Counted from the stretch's first letter, positions 43,416-53,805 are shown. The stretch: 64,000 nucleotides of DNA from Comamonas resistens (GCF_030064165.1 NZ_CP125947.1:4650001-4714000), one strand, 5' to 3'. A program made the numbers and translations. Notes: generated by a model from the sequence alone, not told the origin.

Positions 43416-44921
43416 TCACCACAGGCCCAGCAGCTTCCACCAGCCGCTGCCGACCACGGCAAACACCAGCAACTCGAGCACGCACATGGCCGCACCCACG
43501 CGCCACCAGTTGCCCAGCGTGACATAGCCGCTGCCGAAGATGATGGGCGAGGTGCCGGTCGCGTAGTGCGTCAGCGTCATCATGATCGCCGAGCCCGCCG
43601 TCATCATCAGCATGAAGGGAACGACATAGTCGGCAGGTATCAGTTGCGCCCCAACGGTCAGAAAGGCCAGCATCATGGCGCTGATATGGGCCGTGGTGCT
43701 GGCGAACAGATAGTGTGAGAACACAAACACACCGACCAGGATAGCCGCCACGGACAGCCAGCCCAAGCCGCTGGCGACGATGGCGTTCTTCATGCCCTCG
43801 GCAAACCAGGCGACAACGCCCAGCTTGTTGAGCTGCTCGGCCAGCATAACCAGGGCGCCGAACCAGATCAGGGTGTCCCAGGCGCTTTTCTCGGACAGCA
43901 CATCATCCCAGTCGATGGTGCCGGTGATGATCAGGGTGAACAGCCCCAGAAAGGCCACCACGGTCGGATCCAGCGTGAACGCCGGGCCGAACAGCATTTG
44001 CGGCACATTGGCCCAGAGCAACAGCATCATGCCGAAGGTCCCGAGCATCACCCGCTCCTTGCCCGACAGCGGCCCCATGCGGGCCATCTCGGCACGCGCG
44101 TATTCCACGGCATTGGGCGTGGCCTTGAGCTCGGGCGGCGACAGCAGATAGACGGCCAGCGGCATCAGCAGCAGGCACAGCAGACCCGGCAGCAGCATGT
44201 ACAGCGCCCAGTTGGTCCAGCTCAGGTGCAGGGACTGGCCCGTGGCCTTGGCCACCAGATCCACGACCAGTGGGTTGGGCGCGGTGGCGGTCAGAAACAT
44301 GGCCGAGGTGATGGGGTTGGCATGGTAATTGACCAGGGCCAGGTAGGTGCCGACCTTGCCCTGCGTGCCCTTGGCCGGGTCCGATTCGAAGGCATTGGCG
44401 ATGGACTTCATGATCGGATGCACGATGCCGCCGCCGCGCGCCGTATTGCTGGGCGTGAACGGCGCGAGCACCAGTTCGCAGATCGCCAGACCGTAGCCTA
44501 TGCCTAGGGTGCGCTTGCCCAGCAGCGCGATGAACATTAGGCCGATGCGGCTGCCCAGCCCCGTCTTCTTGAGGCCGCGCGAGATGAGAACGGCCACCAC
44601 GATCAGCCAGATCAGCGGATTCGCGAAGCTGCTCAGCGCATCGGTGATCGCCCCCTTGGAGGAGGTGGAGGTGACCTGGGACAGCGAGACGATGACGATG
44701 GCCATCAAGGCCATCACGCCTATGGGCATGACCTTGAGGATGATGGCCACGATGGTGGTCAGGAAAATAGCCACCAGTTGCCAGGCCTTGGGATCCAACC
44801 CTGCGGGCACCGGCGTCAGCAGCAGACCGATCAGCACCAGGGTGGCGATCAGCGCGGGCAGCAGACGGAACGGCACGGCCGATTTGAAGTAGCGGAACAG
44901 CGAGGCGATTTTCTCGAGCAT
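43416..44921 (-). CDS. DASS family divalent anion/sodium symporter (SLC13, CitT/SODiT type)
   Basis: A 501-residue inner-membrane transporter with about a dozen TM segments, such as LLPALIATLVLIGLLLTPV and IFLTTIVAIILKVMPIGVMALMAIVIVSL. It has the family signatures LAPFTPSNTARGGGIVHPIM and YATGTSPIIFGSGYVTLGNWW. Substrates in the family are citrate, tartrate, succinate, malate or 2-oxoglutarate. The start at ATG 44921 has AAGGAC upstream; an upstream extension is antisense. It is cotranscribed with ldhA, so it may import or exchange a dicarboxylate for lactate metabolism. Confidence 0.93.
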   Translation of the reverse strand: MLEKIASLFRYFKSAVPFRLLPALIATLVLIGLLLTPVPAGLDPKAWQLVAIFLTTIVAIILKVMPIGVMALMAIVIVSLSQVTSTSSKGAITDALSSFANPLIWLIVVAVLISRGLKKTGLGSRIGLMFIALLGKRTLGIGYGLAICELVLAPFTPSNTARGGGIVHPIMKSIANAFESDPAKGTQGKVGTYLALVNYHANPITSAMFLTATAPNPLVVDLVAKATGQSLHLSWTNWALYMLLPGLLCLLLMPLAVYLLSPPELKATPNAVEYARAEMARMGPLSGKERVMLGTFGMMLLLWANVPQMLFGPAFTLDPTVVAFLGLFTLIITGTIDWDDVLSEKSAWDTLIWFGALVMLAEQLNKLGVVAWFAEGMKNAIVASGLGWLSVAAILVGVFVFSHYLFASTTAHISAMMLAFLTVGAQLIPADYVVPFMLMMTAGSAIMMTLTHYATGTSPIIFGSGYVTLGNWWRVGAAMCVLELLVFAVVGSGWWKLLGLW

Positions 44922-45200
44922 GTAAGTCCTTTTCTTTGCCACTGCGACGCCAGGACGGGAGCATGCCCGGGCCAAAAGCCAAGAAGCCTGCACGGGCATT
45001 GCTGGCTGCGCCGCATGACGGACATCATGATGCAGTGCCGCATGACTCGGTCTCCGCGCCGATTCTTGCGCCACCAAAGTTTGACCAGCATCAAGAGCCC
45101 GCCAGCAAAACCCGCAGCCACGTGCGTGCGCATGCCAGTATCTCGGCGTCGGACATGCAACGCCCGCATGCCCATGGAGTGAACAGGAGAAACAGCCTAC

Positions 45201-45527
45201 ATGCCAGCCAACCGCTTCTTGCCTCATGAGTGGGAAAGTCGTCTCGAGGAGATCGACCTGGAGATCGTGCGCCAAGCCGCCATCTGCAAGGTCGCACTGC
45301 TCGACCCCGGCGCCATCGAACGGGTGCTGGCCAACGATGCCGGCGTCTGCGGCGCCGAGCACGAGGCCGCGTTCCGGACGCTGCGCGGCCTGCTGTATCT
45401 GCACTACACCGAGGTGCTGCATATCAGCGAGGGACTGAGCCCGGAGATCGCCAATGTGATCGCCAATCGGGTGCGCGAGCACCTGCGCCACCGCATCGGC
45501 ACGCAGCTCGGTCGCATGGCCGGCTGA
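45201..45527 (+). CDS. Small hypothetical protein, 108 aa
   Basis: A 108-residue soluble protein with no signal peptide, mostly helical (WESRLEEIDLEIVRQAAICKVALLDPGAIERVLANDAG, AEHEAAFRTLRGLLYLHYTEVLHISEG). I do not recognise a family. The start is ATG 45201 and a clear terminator follows 41 bp after the stop. The upstream gap of 279 bp is shared with the divergent permease gene and holds no recognised site. Confidence 0.62.
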   Translation: MPANRFLPHEWESRLEEIDLEIVRQAAICKVALLDPGAIERVLANDAGVCGAEHEAAFRTLRGLLYLHYTEVLHISEGLSPEIANVIANRVREHLRHRIGTQLGRMAG

Positions 45528-45567
45528 GGATGGGCTCCGCGATCTGCCGCCATGCGGCAGGGCAAAA

Positions 45568-45596
45568 AAAAGGTCACGACATCGTCGTGACCTTTT
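45568..45596. terminator. Bidirectional terminator between the 108-aa gene and tRNA-fMet
   Basis: A 13-bp stem (AAAAGGTCACGAC and GTCGTGACCTTTT) with a three-base loop and A/T tracts on both sides. It ends both the small plus-strand gene and the minus-strand tRNA transcript. A second perfect 7-bp hairpin (CTGCCGC and GCGGCAG) lies just before it at 45544-45560. Confidence 0.92.
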
Positions 45597-45601
45597 CAAT
45601 T

Positions 45602-45678
<77 letters not shown>

Positions 45679-45700
45679 GCATTTCCAAATTATAGCAGGC

Positions 45701-46084
45701 TTATTCAGCTGCTGCAGCGGCTTCTTCAGCGCGCTCAACCAGTTCCACATAGGCCATGGGAGCGTTGTCGCCCACGCGGAAGCCCATCTTCAGGATACGT
45801 GTGTAGCCGCCGGGACGCTGAGCGTTGCGGGGACCCAGCACGTTGAACAGCTTGGTCACGCTGTCGCGGTCACGCAGGCGGTCAAAAGCCAGGCGGCGGT
45901 TAGCCACGGTGTCAACCTTGGCCAGAGTGATCATGGGCTCGATCACGCGGCGCAGTTCCTTGGCCTTGGGGACGGTGGTCTTGATGGCTTCGTGTTCGAT
46001 CAGCGAATTCATCATGTTCTGCAGCATTGCCTTGCGGTGTGCAGAAGTGCGGTTCAGTTTGCGGAGGCCGTTGCCGTGACGCAT
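45701..46084 (-). CDS. rplQ: 50S ribosomal protein L17
   Basis: L17 (127 aa) is a large-subunit protein at the exit-tunnel face. [24 protein letters not shown] is the diagnostic N-terminus and the [27 protein letters not shown] block is conserved. The alanine/glutamate-rich tail ([12 protein letters not shown]) is usual in betaproteobacteria. It is the last gene of the alpha operon, 138 bp after rpoA; that gap holds no clear terminator. Confidence 0.98.
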   Translation of the reverse strand: MRHGNGLRKLNRTSAHRKAMLQNMMNSLIEHEAIKTTVPKAKELRRVIEPMITLAKVDTVANRRLAFDRLRDRDSVTKLFNVLGPRNAQRPGGYTRILKMGFRVGDNAPMAYVELVERAEEAAAAAE

Positions 46085-46222
46085 GGTGCTTTTCCTTTGC
46101 TCCCCGTTTTTATCCGGAGATCTTTTCTAAATTAAATCAGGCAGCCGTATCAGGTACTGCCCGAGGCACTTTGAGACTTCACCCAAGCCATCTGGCTCAA
46201 GTAGAGCTCGCTATTATAGCAA

Positions 46223-47221
46223 TTAACGCTTTTCCAGGCCAGCGGGTGGCCAGTTTTCGAGCTTCATGCCCAGCGTCAGACCGCGGGAAGCCAGGACTTC
46301 CTTGATCTCGTTGAGCGACTTGCGGCCCAGGTTAGGCGTCTTGAGCAGCTCGTTTTCGGTACGCTGGATGAGGTCACCGATGTAGTAAATGTTCTCTGCC
46401 TTGAGGCAGTTGGCAGAACGCACGGTGAGCTCGAGCTCGTCCACGGGACGCAGCAGGATGGGATCGAAGGACGTAGCAGCGCCACGGCCACCGGCAGGAG
46501 CGTCGAACACGCTGGCGATATCGCCGCCGTCCAGCTGGGCGAACACGGCCAGCTGTTCCACCAGGATCTTGGCGGAAGCACGCACTGCATCTTCAGCGGT
46601 GATGGCACCGTTGGTTTCGATTTCCAGGACCAGCTTGTCCAGGTCGGTACGCTGTTCCACACGTGCGGATTCGACAGCGTAGCTCACGCGCTTGACGGGC
46701 GAGAACGAAGCGTCGAGCACGATACGGCCGATCGACTTGGTCGACTCGTCACCATAGCGGCGCACGTTGCCGGGCACATAGCCACGGCCCTTTTCCACCT
46801 TGATCTGCATGTCCAGCTTGCCGCCTTGCGACAGATGGGCAATCACGTGATCAGGGTTGACGATTTCTACGTCGTGGGGGGTCTGAATGTCACGAGCAGT
46901 GACAACACCTTCGCCATCCTTGCGCAGGCTCAAGGTGACTTCGTCACGGTTGTGCAGCTTGAACACCACACCCTTGAGATTCAGCAGGATGTTGGTCACA
47001 TCTTCCTGGACACCGTCGATGGAGGAGTACTCATGCAGCACTCCAGCAATCGTCACTTCAGTCGCTGCGTAACCCACCATGGAGGAGAGCAGAACACGGC
47101 GCAGGGCATTGCCCAGCGTATGACCGTAGCCACGCTCAAACGGCTCCAGAACCACCTTGGCACGGTTGTGACCAAGCTGTTCGACATTGATTGTCTTGGG
47201 CTTCAGCAAATTCGTTTGCAT
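46223..47221 (-). CDS. rpoA: DNA-directed RNA polymerase alpha subunit
   Basis: The alpha subunit (332 aa) nucleates polymerase assembly through the N-terminal dimerisation domain (residues 1 to about 235, with [23 protein letters not shown] and [23 protein letters not shown]). Its C-terminal domain (about residues 250-325, with [44 protein letters not shown]) contacts UP elements and activators. It lies between rpsD and rplQ in standard order. The 112-bp gap to rpsD holds a perfect 12-bp hairpin. Confidence 0.98.
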   Translation of the reverse strand: MQTNLLKPKTINVEQLGHNRAKVVLEPFERGYGHTLGNALRRVLLSSMVGYAATEVTIAGVLHEYSSIDGVQEDVTNILLNLKGVVFKLHNRDEVTLSLRKDGEGVVTARDIQTPHDVEIVNPDHVIAHLSQGGKLDMQIKVEKGRGYVPGNVRRYGDESTKSIGRIVLDASFSPVKRVSYAVESARVEQRTDLDKLVLEIETNGAITAEDAVRASAKILVEQLAVFAQLDGGDIASVFDAPAGGRGAATSFDPILLRPVDELELTVRSANCLKAENIYYIGDLIQRTENELLKTPNLGRKSLNEIKEVLASRGLTLGMKLENWPPAGLEKR

Positions 47222-47275
47222 GCAGACTTCCTCTCAATACCCCCGGCTCGTTACACCGGTAAGGCTGGTGAAGCA

Positions 47276-47303
47276 CCCACGGCGCGATGCCTCGCGCCGT
47301 GGG
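47276..47303 (-). other. Perfect 12-bp hairpin between rpsD and rpoA
   Basis: CCCACGGCGCGA (47276-47287) and TCGCGCCGTGGG (47292-47303) pair perfectly with a four-base loop. It is not followed by a T tract on the minus strand, so it is not a standard terminator. It could slow or partly terminate polymerase, act as an RNase processing site, or protect RNA ends. Confidence 0.7.
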
Positions 47304-47333
47304 AACGGTTTACAGAAATGTCGCTGCTAAGGA

Positions 47334-47957
47334 TTAACGCGAGTACAACTCAACGATCAGGGATTCGTTGATGTCAGCTGCGAATTCGTCGCGGTCAGGA
47401 GACTTCTTGAAAGTGCCTTCTGCCTTGTCAGCAGCCACTTCCACCCATGCGGGGAAGCCCACTTGAGAAGCCAGTTGCAGAGCTTCGACGATACGAGCTT
47501 GCTTCTTGGACTTTTCACGCACGGCAACCACGTCGCCTTCCTTCACGGAGTAGGAAGGAATGTTCACAGCTTGACCGTTCACGGTGATGGCCTTGTGCGA
47601 CACCAGCTGGCGTGCTTCAGCTCGAGTGGAGCCGAAGCCCATGCGGTACACCACGTTGTCCAGACGCGATTCCAACAGGGACAGCAGGTTGGCACCGGTG
47701 TTGCCGCGCTTGCGATCGGCAGCTTCGAAGTAGCGGCGGAATTGCTTCTCCAGCACGCCGTACATGCGCTTGACCTTCTGCTTTTCACGCAGTTGCAGAC
47801 CGTAGTCGGAAGTGCGCTGACCGGAAGTGCGGCCATGCTGACCAGGCTTGGTGTCAAACTTTGCCTTGTCAGCGATGGAGCGACGGGCGCTCTTCAGGAA
47901 CAGATCGGTGCCTTCACGGCGGGAGAGCTTGGCCTTGGGGCCGATATAACGTGCCAC
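47334..47957 (-). CDS. rpsD: 30S ribosomal protein S4
   Basis: S4 (207 aa) is a primary 16S rRNA binding protein and, in E. coli, the translational repressor of the alpha operon. The N-terminal [21 protein letters not shown] and the S4 RNA-binding domain ([40 protein letters not shown]) are clear. The cysteine-containing N-terminal zinc motif is absent, as usual for the C-minus form. It is 88 bp downstream of rpsK. Confidence 0.98.
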   Translation of the reverse strand: MARYIGPKAKLSRREGTDLFLKSARRSIADKAKFDTKPGQHGRTSGQRTSDYGLQLREKQKVKRMYGVLEKQFRRYFEAADRKRGNTGANLLSLLESRLDNVVYRMGFGSTRAEARQLVSHKAITVNGQAVNIPSYSVKEGDVVAVREKSKKQARIVEALQLASQVGFPAWVEVAADKAEGTFKKSPDRDEFAADINESLIVELYSR

Positions 47958-48045
47958 TTGATTTCCTTTGTGTCATCTACCGTGCGCAAACACGGGAGCC
48001 GCCCGCGATGCTAATGCACCTGGGCGGCGGTGGTCTTGATAAAGA

Positions 48046-48447
48046 TTAGATACGACGGCGCTTTTGAGGGCGGCAGCCGTTGTGGGGAACCGGAGTCACG
48101 TCCGAGATGGAAGTGATACGGATGCCCAGAGCACCCAGGGCGCGAACCGAGGATTCACGGCCAGGACCGGGACCCTTGATTTCGACGTCCAGGTTCTTGA
48201 TGCCCTGTTCGATAGCAGCACGACCGGCCACTTCCGAAGCAACCTGAGCTGCAAAAGGAGTCGACTTACGCGAACCCTTGAAGCCCTGGCCACCCGACGA
48301 AGCCCACGACAGAGCGTTGCCTTGACGGTCGGTGATCGTGATGATCGTGTTGTTGAACGAAGCGTGAACGTGAGCGATGCCGTCGGAAATGTTCTTGCGA
48401 ACTTTCTTGCGAACGCGTGCTGCAGCGTTGTTTTGTGCCTTAGCCAT
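48046..48447 (-). CDS. rpsK: 30S ribosomal protein S11
   Basis: S11 (133 aa) sits on the platform of the small subunit near the E site. The conserved [43 protein letters not shown] and the end [18 protein letters not shown] are typical. The alanine-rich N-terminus ([19 protein letters not shown]) is a usual betaproteobacterial extension. It starts 17 bp after the rpsM stop. Confidence 0.98.
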   Translation of the reverse strand: MAKAQNNAAARVRKKVRKNISDGIAHVHASFNNTIITITDRQGNALSWASSGGQGFKGSRKSTPFAAQVASEVAGRAAIEQGIKNLDVEIKGPGPGRESSVRALGALGIRITSISDVTPVPHNGCRPQKRRRI

Positions 48448-48464
48448 AGTGATCTCTCAATCCC

Positions 48465-48830
48465 TTATTTCTTCAGAGCCGCTGCACCCTTGCGCGGACC
48501 CTTACGAGTGCGAGCATTCGTGCGGGTACGTTGACCGCGCATGGGCAGGCCGCGACGATGACGGAAACCACGATAGCAACCGATGTCCATCAAACGCTTG
48601 ATGTTCATGGTGGTTTCGCGACGCAGGTCACCTTCCAGAGTCATGGGATTCAGGAAGTCACGGATCTTTTCCAGATCAGCGTCCGTCAGGTCCTTGACCT
48701 TCTTGGAATACTCGATACCGCATGCTTCGCAGATCTTGCGAGCTGTAGTGCGACCGATGCCATAGATGGCGGTCAGGCCGATTTCAGCATGCTTGTGCGG
48801 CGGGATGTTAATGCCAGCAATACGTGCCAT
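48465..48830 (-). CDS. rpsM: 30S ribosomal protein S13
   Basis: S13 (121 aa) is in the head of the small subunit and contacts the P-site tRNA and the L5 bridge. It has the N-terminal [34 protein letters not shown] and the C-terminal [25 protein letters not shown]. It is the first gene of the alpha operon and follows rpmJ by 22 bp without a visible terminator or promoter between them. Confidence 0.98.
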   Translation of the reverse strand: MARIAGINIPPHKHAEIGLTAIYGIGRTTARKICEACGIEYSKKVKDLTDADLEKIRDFLNPMTLEGDLRRETTMNIKRLMDIGCYRGFRHRRGLPMRGQRTRTNARTRKGPRKGAAALKK

Positions 48831-48852
48831 ATTAGTCCTCTAATGCTTTCAA

Positions 48853-48966
48853 TCAACCTTGGCGCTGCTTGTGGCGCTGGTCAGTGCAGATCACGCGCAC
48901 GACACCTTTGCGGCGGATGATCTTGCAGTTACGGCAGATTTTCTTGACCGAAGCCGAAACTCTCAT
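48853..48966 (-). CDS. rpmJ: 50S ribosomal protein L36
   Basis: A 37-residue protein, [20 protein letters not shown] followed by [17 protein letters not shown]. Cys11, Cys14, Cys27 and His32 form the zinc site of the C-plus form. It is too short for a usual ORF cut-off. It sits between secY and rpsM, as in E. coli. The infA gene that precedes rpmJ in many other bacteria is not present here; the 118-bp gap to secY cannot hold it. Confidence 0.96.
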   Translation of the reverse strand: MRVSASVKKICRNCKIIRRKGVVRVICTDQRHKQRQG

Positions 48967-49057
48967 TCTATTCTCCTAAAACGTTCCATCCACTATCGGC
49001 CTATCGACCGGGAAACAATGCCCGCGATAGATCGATGGGCGTCTACTAACTTTTGGC

Positions 49058-49079
49058 AGGCTGCCCACCCGGGCAGCCT
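49058..49079 (-). other. Hairpin just after secY
   Basis: AGGCTGCCC (49058-49066) and GGGCAGCCT (49071-49079) form a perfect 9-bp stem with a four-base loop, starting 5 bp after the secY stop codon on the minus strand. The following bases are GCCAAAAG, not a T tract. It may be a partial attenuator or processing site before rpmJ. Confidence 0.6.
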
Positions 49080-49084
49080 TGTCA

Positions 49085-50398
49085 TCAAATACCAGCCTTA
49101 AAGTTCGCCTTTTTCAAGAGCGACTCATATTGCTGCGACATCACGTAGTTCTGCACTTGTGCCATGAAGTCCATCGTCACGACCACAATGATCAGCAACG
49201 AAGTACCGCCGAAGTAGAACGGAACGTTGTACTTCAGGATCAGGAATTCGGGCAACAAGCACACGAAGGTAATGTAGATCGCACCAGCCAGGGTCAGGCG
49301 AACCAGAATCTTGTCAATGTAGCGGGCTGTCTGTTCGCCAGGACGAATCCCGGGGATGAAAGCGCCACTCTTCTTCAGGTTGTCGGCAGTTTCCCGGCTG
49401 TTGAAGACCAGGGCCGTGTAGAAGAAGCAGAAGAAAATGATCGCGGCAGCATAAAGGATGACATAGATCGGCTGACCAGGGGTCAACGTGCTCGCAATAT
49501 CCTTCAGCCAGCGCATGGATTCTCCTGCACTGAACCAATTCACCACCGTCGCAGGCAGCAAGATGATTGAGGAAGCGAAGATGGGAGGAATGACCCCTGC
49601 CATGTTCAGCTTCAGTGGCAAGTGCGAAGACTGACCACCATACACCTTGTTGCCGACTTGCCGGCGGGCGTAATTCACCAAGATCTTGCGTTGGCCTCGC
49701 TCGACAAACACGACGAAGTACGTCACGGCTGCCACAACGAGGACAATGAAGATAGCCGCCAGGATGCTCATGGCACCGGTGCGCACCAGTTCCAGCAGAC
49801 CGCCAATAGAGCTTGGCAGACCTGCGGCGATACCGCCAAAGATCAGTATCGAGATGCCGTTGCCCAGACCACGTTCCGTGATCTGTTCACCGAGCCACAT
49901 CAGGAACATGGTGCCGGCCGTGAGGCTGACCACCGCAGTCATGCGGAAGCCAAAACCAGGGCTCAGAACCAGGCCTTGAGAGCTTTCCAAGGCGACAGCA
50001 ATCCCCAAGGACTGGAACAAGGCCAGAGCCAATGTTCCATAACGGGTGTACTGGGTAATCTTGCGACGACCCGATTCACCTTCCTTTTTCATCTGCTCGA
50101 ATGTCGGGACCACATAGGTCATGAGCTGCATGATGATCGATGCCGAGATGTACGGCATGATCCCCAGTGCGAACACTGTGAAGCGCGAAAGCGCTCCACC
50201 CGAGAACATGTTGAACAGATTGAGAATGCCGCCCTGCTGGCCAGAGAACAGCTGCTGCAGCTGCGCTGGGTCGATGCCCGGAACGGGGATATGCGCCCCG
50301 ATACGGTATACGACCAGCGCAAGCAACAGAAAAACCAGACGACGACGCAGGTCGCCGAATTTTCCAGTCTTTGCAATTTGAGCTGCGCTAGTAGCCAC
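49085..50398 (-). CDS. secY: Preprotein translocase subunit SecY
   Basis: A 437-residue protein with ten TM segments that forms the inner-membrane protein-conducting channel with SecE and SecG. The first TM ([23 protein letters not shown]), the plug region, and the cytoplasmic loop motifs [17 protein letters not shown] and [20 protein letters not shown] are typical, as is [22 protein letters not shown] [15 protein letters not shown]. It is cotranscribed with the upstream rplO at 24 bp spacing. Confidence 0.98.
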   Translation of the reverse strand: MATSAAQIAKTGKFGDLRRRLVFLLLALVVYRIGAHIPVPGIDPAQLQQLFSGQQGGILNLFNMFSGGALSRFTVFALGIMPYISASIIMQLMTYVVPTFEQMKKEGESGRRKITQYTRYGTLALALFQSLGIAVALESSQGLVLSPGFGFRMTAVVSLTAGTMFLMWLGEQITERGLGNGISILIFGGIAAGLPSSIGGLLELVRTGAMSILAAIFIVLVVAAVTYFVVFVERGQRKILVNYARRQVGNKVYGGQSSHLPLKLNMAGVIPPIFASSIILLPATVVNWFSAGESMRWLKDIASTLTPGQPIYVILYAAAIIFFCFFYTALVFNSRETADNLKKSGAFIPGIRPGEQTARYIDKILVRLTLAGAIYITFVCLLPEFLILKYNVPFYFGGTSLLIIVVVTMDFMAQVQNYVMSQQYESLLKKANFKAGI

Positions 50399-50422
50399 GG
50401 ATGTCTTCTTTCAGAACTTTAA

Positions 50423-50854
50423 TCAGGCGATGCTGCCACCGGCAGCTTCGATGGCAGCCTTGGCACCGGCGGTAGCGCCGATACCGTTGAGCTTGACAGC
50501 CTTTGTCAGTTCACCGCTCTTGATGATCTTCACGACCTTGGCGATAGAACCGACCAGACCGGCTTGCTTCAGAGCAGCCAGATCGACTTCGGCCAGGCCG
50601 AGCTTATCCAGCTCGGACAGGGTCACTTCTGCATTGAACTTCAGCAGATGCGACTTGAAGCCACGCTTGGGCAGGCGACGCTGCAGAGGCATTTGACCGC
50701 CTTCGAAGCCCACCTTGTGGTAGCCACCCGAACGCGACTTCTGACCCTTGTGACCGCGACCGGCAGTCTTACCCAGACCAGAACCGATACCGCGACCCAC
50801 GCGACGCTTGGCGTGCTTGGCGCCGTCTGCAGGCTTGATGCTATTGAGTTCCAT
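50423..50854 (-). CDS. rplO: 50S ribosomal protein L15
   Basis: L15 (143 aa) is a late-assembly 23S rRNA binding protein. The N-terminal [44 protein letters not shown] is diagnostic. The ATG at 50854 is preferred because AAGGA is 7 nt upstream; two in-frame starts just before it (50857 ATG and 50860 TTG) are possible. It follows rpmD by 11 bp. Confidence 0.98.
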   Translation of the reverse strand: MELNSIKPADGAKHAKRRVGRGIGSGLGKTAGRGHKGQKSRSGGYHKVGFEGGQMPLQRRLPKRGFKSHLLKFNAEVTLSELDKLGLAEVDLAALKQAGLVGSIAKVVKIIKSGELTKAVKLNGIGATAGAKAAIEAAGGSIA

Positions 50855-50865
50855 CATCAATCCTT

Positions 50866-51048
50866 TCAGAGAACCTTCACCAAGTAGGCGATCTTGTTAA
50901 TCATGCCGCGCACTTCAGGAGTGTCCTGCAGTTCGCTGACGCTGTTCAGCTTGCGCAGACCCAGGCCACGCACAGTCGCACGGTGCGACTCTTTGGTGCC
51001 GATGGGGCTACGAACCAGCTGAATCTTGACAGTTTGTTGTGTTGTCAT
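50866..51048 (-). CDS. rpmD: 50S ribosomal protein L30
   Basis: L30 (60 aa) is a small large-subunit protein. The motif [34 protein letters not shown] and the end [17 protein letters not shown] are typical. It lies between rpsE and rplO in the standard spc order, 14 bp after rpsE. Confidence 0.97.
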   Translation of the reverse strand: MTTQQTVKIQLVRSPIGTKESHRATVRGLGLRKLNSVSELQDTPEVRGMINKIAYLVKVL

Positions 51049-51062
51049 GTGCTGGACTCCGA

Positions 51063-51584
51063 TCAGGCGGTGAAGATGTCTTCGACCGACTTGCCGCGCT
51101 TTGCTGCCACGTTCGCAGGGGTCGTGGAGTTCTTCAAAGCGTCAAAAGTTGCGCGAACCATGTTGTAGGGGTTCGACGAACCATGGCTCTTGGCCACGAT
51201 GTCGGTGATACCCACTACTTCAAAGACAGCGCGCATAGGGCCGCCAGCGATGATGCCGGTACCCTTGGGAGCGGGGTGCAGCTCAACCTTGGCAGCGCCG
51301 TGATGGCCCTTCACCGAGTGGTGAATGGTGCCGCTCTTCAGAGCAACCTTCATCAGGTTGCGGCGGCATTCTTCCATCGCCTTTTGCACGGCAGCAGGCA
51401 CTTCCTTGGACTTGCCCTTACCCATGCCAACGCGACCGTCACCGTCGCCAACCACGGTCAGTGCAGCGAAGCCGAGGATACGACCGCCCTTCACGACCTT
51501 GGTGACGCGGTTGACCGCGATCATTTTTTCGCGCAGACCGTCGTCACGACCTTCGTCTTGCACCTTGGGGGAAAATTTAGCCAT
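51063..51584 (-). CDS. rpsE: 30S ribosomal protein S5
   Basis: S5 (173 aa) affects decoding accuracy and binds near the mRNA entry. It has the double-stranded-RNA-type fold: [47 protein letters not shown], then [25 protein letters not shown] and the helix [18 protein letters not shown]. It follows rplR by 16 bp. Confidence 0.98.
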   Translation of the reverse strand: MAKFSPKVQDEGRDDGLREKMIAVNRVTKVVKGGRILGFAALTVVGDGDGRVGMGKGKSKEVPAAVQKAMEECRRNLMKVALKSGTIHHSVKGHHGAAKVELHPAPKGTGIIAGGPMRAVFEVVGITDIVAKSHGSSNPYNMVRATFDALKNSTTPANVAAKRGKSVEDIFTA

Positions 51585-51600
51585 TTTCTATCCGCTCCGC

Positions 51601-51966
51601 TTAGAACTGCAGGCCCGCTTCGCGAGCGGCTTCTGCCAAAGCCTTCACGCGGCCATGGTATGCAAAACCGGCGCGGTCGAAAGCCACTTTCTCAACGCCA
51701 GCAGCCTTAGCCTTCTCGGCAATACGCTTGCCGATCAGCGTGGCGGCAGCCACGTTGCCACCCTTGCCAGCGGCGCCGATTTGCGAACGCACTTCGGCTT
51801 CTGCAGTGGAGGCCGAAGCCAGCACCTTGGTGCCGTCTTCCGAAACCACGGAGGCGTAGATATGGAGGTTGGTACGGTTCACGCTCAGACGCGCCACGCC
51901 TTGCTGGGCAATGCGGATGCGAGTCTGACGGGCACGACGCAGACGCTGCTCTTTCTTGTTCAACAT
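51601..51966 (-). CDS. rplR: 50S ribosomal protein L18
   Basis: L18 (121 aa) binds 5S rRNA. The N-terminus [20 protein letters not shown] and the core [29 protein letters not shown] and [28 protein letters not shown] are standard. The ATG at 51966 is favoured by GGAG spacing over an adjacent ATG at 51969. It follows rplF by 11 bp. Confidence 0.98.
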   Translation of the reverse strand: MLNKKEQRLRRARQTRIRIAQQGVARLSVNRTNLHIYASVVSEDGTKVLASASTAEAEVRSQIGAAGKGGNVAAATLIGKRIAEKAKAAGVEKVAFDRAGFAYHGRVKALAEAAREAGLQF

Positions 51967-51977
51967 CATGCAGCTCC

Positions 51978-52511
51978 TTACTTCTTCTTGGTCTCTTTGA
52001 TCACGACCTTCTCATTCGCATAGCGAATGCCCTTGCCCTTGTAAGGCTCGGGAGGACGAACGGCGCGGATCTCAGCGGCCAATTGACCGACGACTTGACG
52101 GTCAGCACCCTTGATCACGATTTCGGTCGGAGTGGGGGTAGCGATGGTGATGCCGGCAGGCATATCGAAGTTCACGGGGTGCGAGAAGCCCACAGCCAGG
52201 TTCAGCTTGGAACCTTGTGCAGCGGCCTTGTAGCCCACGCCGATCAGCGTCAGCTTCTTCTCGAAACCTTCGGTCACGCCCTTGACCATGTTGTTGACCA
52301 GCTGGCGGAAAGTACCGGCCAGAGCGTCAGCTTCACGGGAATCATTTGCGGGTGCGAACGACAGCTTGCCGTCGTTGTTGCTGATGGTCACCAGGCGGTT
52401 CAAAGACAGGGACAGATCGCCGCCCTTGCCCTTGACCTTGATGGAGTCAGCATTGATAGACACATCCACGCCAGCGGGGATGGTCACATTTGCTTTTGCT
52501 ACGCGAGACAT
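51978..52511 (-). CDS. rplF: 50S ribosomal protein L6
   Basis: L6 (177 aa) lies near the factor-binding site of the large subunit. It has two repeated L6 domains: [31 protein letters not shown] and a C-terminal [34 protein letters not shown], which is the L6 signature. It follows rpsH by 24 bp. Confidence 0.98.
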   Translation of the reverse strand: MSRVAKANVTIPAGVDVSINADSIKVKGKGGDLSLSLNRLVTISNNDGKLSFAPANDSREADALAGTFRQLVNNMVKGVTEGFEKKLTLIGVGYKAAAQGSKLNLAVGFSHPVNFDMPAGITIATPTPTEIVIKGADRQVVGQLAAEIRAVRPPEPYKGKGIRYANEKVVIKETKKK

Positions 52512-52535
52512 TTCAGTATTTCTCCTTAATGTCCG

Positions 52536-52931
52536 TTAGGCCACATAGCACAGCACTTCGCCGCCGACACCGGCTGCACGTGCTTTGCGATCGGTCATCA
52601 CGCCTTGAGGAGTGGTGACGATGGCCACGCCCAGGCCGTTCTGGACCTGAGGGATTGCGTGACGACCCTTGTAAACACGCAGGCCGGGACGGCTCACGCG
52701 CTCGATACGTTCGATCACAGGGCGACCGGCGTAGTACTTCAGGGTAATTTCGAGTTCGGACTTGCCACCTTCGGACTTCACTTCGAAGCCGTCGATATAG
52801 CCTTCTTCCTTCAGCACTTGTGCGATGGCAACCTTGACCTTGGAGGAAGGAGCCGACACGGTGGCCTTGGAGACCATTTGTGCATTGCGGATACGGGTCA
52901 GCAAGTCAGCGATGGGATCACTCATGCTCAT
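52536..52931 (-). CDS. rpsH: 30S ribosomal protein S8
   Basis: S8 (131 aa) is a central-domain 16S binder and, in E. coli, the translational repressor of the spc operon. It has [43 protein letters not shown] and the end [32 protein letters not shown]. Two starts (52931 and 52925) are possible; the first has GGAGA at about 8 nt. It follows rpsN by 20 bp. Confidence 0.98.
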   Translation of the reverse strand: MSMSDPIADLLTRIRNAQMVSKATVSAPSSKVKVAIAQVLKEEGYIDGFEVKSEGGKSELEITLKYYAGRPVIERIERVSRPGLRVYKGRHAIPQVQNGLGVAIVTTPQGVMTDRKARAAGVGGEVLCYVA

Positions 52932-52951
52932 GTTTAATCTCTCCTGCTTGC

Positions 52952-53257
52952 TTACCAGCTGGCCTTGGTGACACCGGGGATGTCGCCAGCGAAGGCCAAT
53001 TCACGCACCTTGGCGCGGCCCAGACCGAATTGACGGAATGTGCCACGGGGACGGCCCGTGATCTCGCAACGTGCACGTTGGCGAGTGGGGTTCGAGTTAC
53101 GGGGCAGCTTTTGCAGACCCAGGCGAGCGGCATCACGCTCTTCGTCGGAACGCTTTGCGTCGCCGGCGATTGCCTTCAGTTCTGCATACTTGGCAGCGTA
53201 CTTGGCTGCCAGCTTTTCGCGCTTCAGTTCGCGCTGAATCATTGCTACTTTAGCCAT
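52952..53257 (-). CDS. rpsN: 30S ribosomal protein S14
   Basis: S14 (101 aa), the long C-minus type without the CXXC zinc motif. It has [30 protein letters not shown], then [49 protein letters not shown], the S14 signature. The ATG at 53257 sets the family length; an 18-residue upstream extension overlapping rplE is not used. It follows rplE by 8 bp. Confidence 0.98.
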   Translation of the reverse strand: MAKVAMIQRELKREKLAAKYAAKYAELKAIAGDAKRSDEERDAARLGLQKLPRNSNPTRQRARCEITGRPRGTFRQFGLGRAKVRELAFAGDIPGVTKASW

Positions 53258-53265
53258 GCGCCACC

Positions 53266-53805
53266 TCAGTTCTTGAAGGGGAATTTGAAAGCGGCGAGCA
53301 GTGCCTTGCACTCGTCGTCGTTCTTCGCTGTTGTCGTGATGCTGATGTTCAGACCACGCAGAGCGTCCACCTTGTCGTACTCGATTTCGGGGAAGATGAT
53401 TTGTTCTTTGACGCCAACGTTGTAGTTGCCGCGACCATCGAACGAACGGCCCGAAATACCACGGAAGTCACGCACGCGGGGCAGAGCCACGGTCACGAAA
53501 CGGTCCAGGAATTCGTACATCTGAACGCCACGCAGGGTCACCATGCAGCCAATAGCCTGGCCTTCACGGATCTTGAAACCAGCGATAGCCTTCTTGGCCT
53601 TGGTCACCACGGGCTTTTGACCAGAGATCTTGGTCAGGTCAGCCACGGCGTTGTCCATCACCTTCTTGTCGGCCACGGCTTCGCTCACACCCATGTTCAG
53701 GGTGATCTTGGTCAGACGGGGCACTTCCATAGCGGAGGTGTAGCCGAACTTTTCTTTCAGTTCAGCCGCGATCTTTTCGCGATAGAGTTTTTGCAGTCGT
53801 GCCAT
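53266..53805 (-). CDS. rplE: 50S ribosomal protein L5
   Basis: L5 (179 aa) binds 5S rRNA and forms the bridge to S13. It has [75 protein letters not shown] and [28 protein letters not shown]. It follows rplX by 10 bp. Confidence 0.98.
   Translation of the reverse strand: MARLQKLYREKIAAELKEKFGYTSAMEVPRLTKITLNMGVSEAVADKKVMDNAVADLTKISGQKPVVTKAKKAIAGFKIREGQAIGCMVTLRGVQMYEFLDRFVTVALPRVRDFRGISGRSFDGRGNYNVGVKEQIIFPEIEYDKVDALRGLNISITTTAKNDDECKALLAAFKFPFKN

Noticed and set aside
45541..45560. The CTGCCGC/GCGGCAG hairpin as a separate terminator
   Set aside because: It is followed by GGC and As, not Ts, and the real terminator lies just beyond it.
44922..45599. A long N-terminal extension of the DASS permease frame
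   Set aside because: It crosses the 108-aa gene and a terminator; AAGGAC before ATG 44921 fixes the start.
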